From assembly GCF_003253745.1 (NCBI RefSeq), contig NZ_MZXV01000019.1, forward strand, positions 62,001-126,000: a stretch of DNA of 64,000 nt. Reading direction: 5' to 3'. Shown one piece after another: positions 61,557-64,000 of this stretch. Position numbers and translations under genes: made by a program. This stretch comes from Mesorhizobium kowhaii. Its GTDB lineage: Bacteria; Pseudomonadota; Alphaproteobacteria; Rhizobiales; Rhizobiaceae. Every line of letters starts with the position of its first letter. Position 1 is the stretch's first letter. The notes beneath the pieces are model-generated. The model was given only the letters and a program-made list of their open reading frames with translations. It made no database searches and had not been told where the DNA came from.

Positions 61557-61928
61557 TCACGTCGAGCGCGTTGTCGCCGGGACATCGAGCTCTCTGGCCA
61601 GGTCCGGCGCGGCAACGCCGTCAAGCACGGCCATCGGCCCGGTCGCGGAAAAGACGATGGAAGTCGTCTCGCGCCCGAAGGCACGAATTTTGGTCGGCAG
61701 TTCATACTGAACGAGGAACGGGTTGCCGGCCGCAACCTCTTTCCAGCCCAGTTTCCCCACGGCGCCGGGCTCACCGGCCAGCCAAAGCGCAAAACCGTTA
61801 TAGGCCGGCACGTCGGCCCGGCATTCGATCAGCGCGGCAAGGTCGAGAGAGGCGGGGTCGAAATCCTCGGCCATGGCCGGCGTCGCCAGAAGAACCAGCG
61901 GCGCCAGGCATCGACCGAGGCGACGCAT
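61557..61928 (-). CDS. Exported protein of unknown function downstream of argG
   Basis: A 123-residue protein with a signal peptide (MRRLGRCLAPLVLLATPAMA). The mature part (LAALIECRADVPAYNGFALW, TKIRAFGRETTSIVFSATGP) has one Cys and no family that I recognise. It starts 5 bp after the argG stop, so it is probably translated from the argG mRNA. A role linked to arginine cannot be claimed. Confidence 0.78.
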   Translation of the reverse strand: MRRLGRCLAPLVLLATPAMAEDFDPASLDLAALIECRADVPAYNGFALWLAGEPGAVGKLGWKEVAAGNPFLVQYELPTKIRAFGRETTSIVFSATGPMAVLDGVAAPDLARELDVPATTRST

Positions 61929-61933
61929 CCGAA

Positions 61934-63157
<1,224 letters not shown>

Positions 63158-63411
63158 TTGACGGTTCCGCGACAGGAGTTCTCGGCGGGCGAGGTATCAC
63201 GGGGTTTCCGGCTTGCGCAAGGGACCAACTCGTTACGGGCGTTAGTGCTGCCCCTCACCTGCCTGCCGGCGTTCGTCGTTCGCAAAGCCAAGCAATTGGC
63301 TTTTCGTCCACTGCGCGGACCACTTGAAGCGATTGCCATGCTGGATCACCTCTCTATCTGGCACCGGCGCGGCGCGTCCTGTATAGGCGCATTTATTCCC
63401 CGGGGCCGTCC

Positions 63412-64000
63412 ATGCCGTTCATTCCAGACACCACCACACTGATCCAGTTCGCCATCGCCACCGTGATCCTGGCGATCACGCCCGGGCCGGACATGACCTT
63501 GTTCGTCTCGCGCACGCTGAGCCAGGGCCGCGCCACCGGCTTTGCCTCGATGGCCGGCGCGCTGTGCGGCACGCTGATCCACACCACGCTGGTGGTGGTC
63601 GGTGTCTCGGCGCTGATCGTCGCCTCGCCGATGGCCTTCTTCGTGCTGAAGATTTTTGGCGCCGGCTATCTCGTCTTCCTGGCCTGGCAAGCGATCACCA
63701 GGGGCTCGGCCTTTTCGCCGGAGAAGAAGACGGGACCCGAGATTTCGCTTTTGCGCAGCTGGGCGGCGGGGCTCGGCGTCAATCTGCTCAATCCGAAGAT
63801 CATCCTGTTCTTCATGACCTTCCTGCCGCAGTTCGTCTCCGCGCATGACCCGGGCGCGCCGGGAAAGCTGTTTTTCCTCGGCTCGATGTTCATCGTGCTG
63901 TCGATCCCGGTGACCGTGCCGATGGTGCTGGCAGCGGAAAAGTTCTCGGCGGCGATGAAGGCCAGCCCGCGCGTCACGCGGGTGGTCGACTATCTCTTTG
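63412..64000 (+). CDS. LysE/RhtB-family amino-acid exporter (runs off the window)
   Basis: The first 196 residues are present; only the last few are missing. It has the signature AITPGPDMTLFVSRTLSQGR at the first helix, GAGYLVFLAWQAIT, and SWAAGLGVNLLNPKIILFFM. Six hydrophobic segments are expected. It is a different subgroup from the LysE-type gene at 30819. Substrate unknown. Confidence 0.9.
   Translation, partial: MPFIPDTTTLIQFAIATVILAITPGPDMTLFVSRTLSQGRATGFASMAGALCGTLIHTTLVVVGVSALIVASPMAFFVLKIFGAGYLVFLAWQAITRGSAFSPEKKTGPEISLLRSWAAGLGVNLLNPKIILFFMTFLPQFVSAHDPGAPGKLFFLGSMFIVLSIPVTVPMVLAAEKFSAAMKASPRVTRVVDYLF

Overview
The window looks like a chromosomal stretch of a Mesorhizobium-type alphaproteobacterium (Rhizobiales). 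The evidence is high GC with strong third-position GC; a GTTC-N7-GTTC LexA box in front of an imuA-imuB-dnaE2 mutagenesis cassette; the order ffh, chorismate mutase, rpsP; an unlinked leuD/leuB pair; and many rhizobial-style intergenic palindromic repeats. No transposase, integrase, phage gene or CRISPR array was seen. Both edges cut genes: holA on the left and a LysE/RhtB exporter on the right.

Region by region. 1-6150: holA, then the branched-chain 2-oxoacid dehydrogenase operon (E1 alpha, E1 beta, E2, E3). The E3 gene sits between two nearly identical 186-bp repeats. 6170-11740: a saccharopine dehydrogenase-like gene divergent from an Lrp-type regulator, a CusR/CusS-like two-component pair with a COG4705 membrane protein, and an isoprenylcysteine-methyltransferase-like protein. 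11760-18270: a compact, probably catabolic cluster (NTF2-like, RidA, amidohydrolase, flavin monooxygenase, RpiR-type regulator with two apparent frameshifts, M24 peptidase). 18270-21700: an anomalous stretch with an ialB remnant, a cluster of CCTAGG sites, a lower-GC class III adenylate cyclase/TPR protein and tRNA-Gly(GCC). 21800-24620: prolyl-tRNA editing protein, thioredoxin-TPR protein, LON-domain protein, Trm112-like protein. 24800-30640: SOS mutagenesis cassette. 30800-40880: transporter, small metalloprotease, CitE-like lyase, a DUF4153-type membrane protein with a CreBC-like two-component system, a FAD oxidase, and an ArsR-SRPBCC operon with a clear operator. 41000-46400: leuD and leuB, separated by two tandem exported proteins carrying an Ivy-like lysozyme-inhibitor motif, a RidA and a VOC protein. 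46400-54600: cold-shock/DUF805 fusion, DUF3291, DEAD-box helicase, asd with a probable attenuator leader, GNAT, ACT-domain protein, bestrophin, DoxX, SRPBCC. 54600-64000: rpsP, chorismate mutase, ffh, SH3 protein, zinc metallopeptidase, amine oxidase, lytic transglycosylase, argG and a second LysE-type exporter.

The strongest candidates for something undescribed are: (i) a nine-codon ORF rich in Thr and Lys codons (MAKTTTKTV) followed by mutually exclusive hairpins just upstream of asd, which reads like a transcription attenuator for the Lys/Thr/Met pathway; (ii) a 140-bp palindromic element whose three copies all begin at the stop codon of a gene and whose outer stems covary; (iii) the tandem Ivy-like exported proteins; (iv) the RidA/amidohydrolase/flavin monooxygenase/M24 cluster; and (v) a 233-bp two-frame overlap between imuA and imuB. 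All functions are inferred by reading the sequence; no database search was run.
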